Origin: Clostridia bacterium
GTDB lineage: Bacteria > Bacillota > Clostridia > UMGS1810
Direction of reading: 5' to 3'
DNA: 64,000 bases
Assembly (NCBI GenBank): GCA_017436905.1
Contig: JAFSCF010000019.1
Span: 1-64,000 of the forward strand
Positions within the stretch are counted from its first letter, which is position 1. Every line of letters begins with the position of its first letter. Shown here piece by piece: positions 61,629-64,000 of the stretch. The position numbers and the translations under genes are program-made. Under the pieces are notes generated by a model. It searched no databases, was not told the origin of the DNA, and was given only the letters and a program-made list of their open reading frames with translations.

Positions 61629-64000
61629 TCACCTCATTTCGACCGCTTCGCCCGTATCAAACAGATAAATATATTTTTTGTGTACGCTACGGCCCGTAAG
61701 CATTTGCAACGCCTTTTCATAATAATTTATCTGCAGAGCGTATCTTCGGGCAATCTGCTGCCTGAATTCATCGGCAGAAACGCCTTTTCGCCTGTCAGTT
61801 TTATAGTCTACAAGTATCACATTCCCATCTTCATCAGTAAAGTATGCATCTATCATACCCTGAACTACTATTTTTTCAGAAGTTGTTGCTCCGGCAAAAA
61901 TTTCGTCCGCCTCAACAAGTATTTCAAAAGGTACTTCCCTGCAAACGGTTTTCGATTTTACCATAGCACGGCCTACATCGCTGCGGAAAAATTCTGCTAT
62001 AACTTCCGCATTTATAAATGCAGCTTCTTCTTCGGTGATAAATCCAGCGTTTACAAAGTTACGTATCTGTATCTTTATTGTATCGTCTTTTATATCTTCT
62101 GTCAATTCTATTTTTTCCATACACAGATGCATCAGTGTACCGATTGCTGCAGCGCTTACAGAAGAAGCCTCTTTTGAAAAAGCAGGTTTTTTAAGTTCGG
62201 GCATACGGTACAGGCGGTAAGTGTCTTCATCTGCCATATCACTTATGCGTTTTATCTCTGTTACGGTAACATTTCGCGGAAGTTGAGTCGAATTGCCATA
62301 GGGATACTGATACGTAATTCTGCGCAGAATTTCACCCTTATACGGCGAATGTTCGTCTTTTTCGGCAATCTGCTTATATTCGCTGTGTTCGGCCGGAGCA
62401 CTTGATGCAAGTGTATAAATAGGTACAACCTCTGTCCGCACAAATCCGCCGCCGGGAAGTTTTATGCATTTGGGGTTATCATCTTCGTATACAGCCTGGC
62501 AAATCCATTTAAGATACGTTCTGGCTGATGAAACTGATTTTGAATGAATTTCCCCGCCGGCATCTGCACATTCATTGCGGATATCCGTAATGAACTTATT
62601 ATAATAATCGTCAACTGCACCTGTTATAAAAAGTTTTTCACGTGCACGGGTAAGTGCAACGTACAAAAGACGCATTTCTTCAGACAGATTTTCTTCTAAA
62701 ATCTTATCTCTTACAGCATTTTTTATTGCCATTTTATACGAAAAGCGTTTTTTCTCGTCAACATAGTTTATGCCAAGACCAAGTTCGTGGTGCATAATAA
62801 CGGGGGCGGAAAGGTCACGCAGATTAAACTTATTCCCGCATTGGCATACAAAAACCACAGGGAATTCCAACCCCTTACTTTTGTGAACTGTCATTATACG
62901 CACAACGTCATCATTTTCGCCGATAAGTTTAGCCCCTTTGCCGTCGCCGCCCGACATACTTATTTCATCAACATAATTTGCAAAGGCGGAAATATCATTA
63001 CCGTTATTAGCCGAGAATATATGGGCACAATTAATAAACGAACGTATGTTAGCCTTTTTATACGTTGCTCCGGACAACGTACCGGTAAACTCCATATACC
63101 CGGTATCCGAAAGCAGATACCACAAAAATTCGTCAACTGCCATAACAGATGATTTACGGCGGTAATTTTCTACCTTATTTAAAAATGCTTTAACCTTCGC
63201 CGCAAGGGCATCGGTGCATACAGTGTACTTTATAACAGCATCGTAAAAATATCCCGTTCTGTCTGCGGTACGGATTTTTAAAAGTTCGTTATCAGTAAAA
63301 TTATAAACAGGGCTGCGCATAACAGATACCAGATTGATATCGTCAAACGGGTTACTGATAATCTTTATAAAACTAATAAGCGTGCCTACTTCTTCGCAAT
63401 CAAAATATCCTGCTCCCGTATCGCAGAATGCACCTATCCCGTGCTGAGAAAGTGCATCAACAAAATAATCACCGTTACCACCGCGCACCTTACGCAAAAG
63501 AATGGCAATATCTCTGTATTTTAACGGTCGGTATTTGTCAAGCGATTTATCATACACCGTATATCCGCCATCAACCAGACTGCGTATTTTACGTGCTACA
63601 AGTTCAGCCTCAGCAGCAACCACAGCAGGTTTTTCGCCAATATCGTCCTCACCCGTATCATCAGATGTATCGATTATGCACAAATCAACATAATGCATAT
63701 CCTCGTTTACGTCCTCGTACGAAGCACCGTTATACAAATACTCTTCTTCAGTATAATCAAGTTCACCGACGCTCTCGCTCATAATACGTGAGAATATAAG
63801 GTTAACGCAATCGAGCACCTCTGCACGGCTACGGAAATTTTTACTTAGTACAATCTTGTTATAACTTCCGCCGCTTCCGTATGGGGCATATGTGTCACTT
63901 TTCTCTTTAAACAGTTGCGGATTGGCATTTCTGAAACGGTATATACACTGCTTCATATCACCAACCATAAACATATTGGGGGCGCCGTCAGCATCTCTTG
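61629..64000 (-). CDS. addA: ATP-dependent helicase/nuclease subunit A (AddA), 3' part
   Basis: This is the C-terminal part of the UvrD-like helicase-nuclease AddA, which with AddB processes double-strand breaks for recombination. The frame stays open to the window edge, so the N-terminal third including Walker A is missing. Visible motifs are VGDMKQCIYRFRNA, LSKNFRS, TVHKSKGLEFPVVFV, LLYVALTRAREKL and the nuclease motif VLVDYKTDR near the end. The visible part is about 790 residues; the whole is usually about 1200. Confidence 0.92.
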   Translation of the reverse strand, partial: RDADGAPNMFMVGDMKQCIYRFRNANPQLFKEKSDTYAPYGSGGSYNKIVLSKNFRSRAEVLDCVNLIFSRIMSESVGELDYTEEEYLYNGASYEDVNEDMHYVDLCIIDTSDDTGEDDIGEKPAVVAAEAELVARKIRSLVDGGYTVYDKSLDKYRPLKYRDIAILLRKVRGGNGDYFVDALSQHGIGAFCDTGAGYFDCEEVGTLISFIKIISNPFDDINLVSVMRSPVYNFTDNELLKIRTADRTGYFYDAVIKYTVCTDALAAKVKAFLNKVENYRRKSSVMAVDEFLWYLLSDTGYMEFTGTLSGATYKKANIRSFINCAHIFSANNGNDISAFANYVDEISMSGGDGKGAKLIGENDDVVRIMTVHKSKGLEFPVVFVCQCGNKFNLRDLSAPVIMHHELGLGINYVDEKKRFSYKMAIKNAVRDKILEENLSEEMRLLYVALTRAREKLFITGAVDDYYNKFITDIRNECADAGGEIHSKSVSSARTYLKWICQAVYEDDNPKCIKLPGGGFVRTEVVPIYTLASSAPAEHSEYKQIAEKDEHSPYKGEILRRITYQYPYGNSTQLPRNVTVTEIKRISDMADEDTYRLYRMPELKKPAFSKEASSVSAAAIGTLMHLCMEKIELTEDIKDDTIKIQIRNFVNAGFITEEEAAFINAEVIAEFFRSDVGRAMVKSKTVCREVPFEILVEADEIFAGATTSEKIVVQGMIDAYFTDEDGNVILVDYKTDRRKGVSADEFRQQIARRYALQINYYEKALQMLTGRSVHKKYIYLFDTGEAVEMR

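Overview
The window looks like chromosome from a low-to-mid GC, Gram-positive anaerobe of class Clostridia. The evidence is DivIVA/SepF/YlmH division genes beside ileS, Noc next to rsmG, RNase M5 of the DUF4093 type, class III (oxygen-sensitive) ribonucleotide reductase, a BofC-like protein, and four proteins with S-layer homology (SLH) domains. Family or genus cannot be named from the sequence alone. Most genes lie on the minus strand, which is probably the leading strand here.

Layout. 1-247: minus-strand tRNA cluster (Val, Asp, and a cut third tRNA, probably Phe). 503-8438: HPr, then minus-strand RNase M5, lactate dehydrogenase, an SLH protein, and a translation/tRNA-modification run (prfA, tsaC, arginine phosphatase, rimI, tsaD). 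8646-14796: a mostly plus-strand accessory block holding a secreted protein, a thiamine salvage operon (thiW-thiM-thiE-HAD-thiD) behind a TPP riboswitch, a broken start of thiC, a small SLH protein and an XRE regulator sharing a palindromic operator. 14827-34603: long minus-strand housekeeping block (rsmA, noc, rsmG, ileS, divIVA, ylmH, sepF, yggS, a HlyD-like protein, miaA, mutL, mutS, dut, a U32 peptidase-family protein, zapA, glmS). 34727-35699: three small plus-strand genes of unknown function. 35742-38518: esterase and a cytosolic GH20 hexosaminidase. 38597-54650: about 16 kb of minus-strand genes for exported proteins (two SLH proteins, two heparinase II/III-type lyases, two repeat proteins of an unrecognised family), apparently one transcription unit. 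55222-64000: class A PBP, BofC-like protein, nrdD-nrdG with two NrdR boxes, two small coiled-coil proteins and the 3' part of addA.

How genes work together. The thi operon imports hydroxyethylthiazole (ThiW), phosphorylates it (ThiM), phosphorylates HMP to HMP-PP (ThiD) and couples the two (ThiE). Its leader holds a standard TPP riboswitch with a terminator. Downstream, just before thiW, is a second structured element that keeps the pyrimidine-sensing arm of a TPP aptamer but has lost the pyrophosphate arm. The first nine codons of thiC survive after thiD, so the operon once carried, or was copied from one that carried, de novo HMP synthesis. The 38.5-54.8 kb unit looks like a cell-surface polysaccharide-degrading system. 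It has a structured 5' leader and mutually exclusive intercistronic hairpins whose mismatches become G-U pairs only in the transcribed strand.

These readings come from inspection only. No database search or folding program was run.
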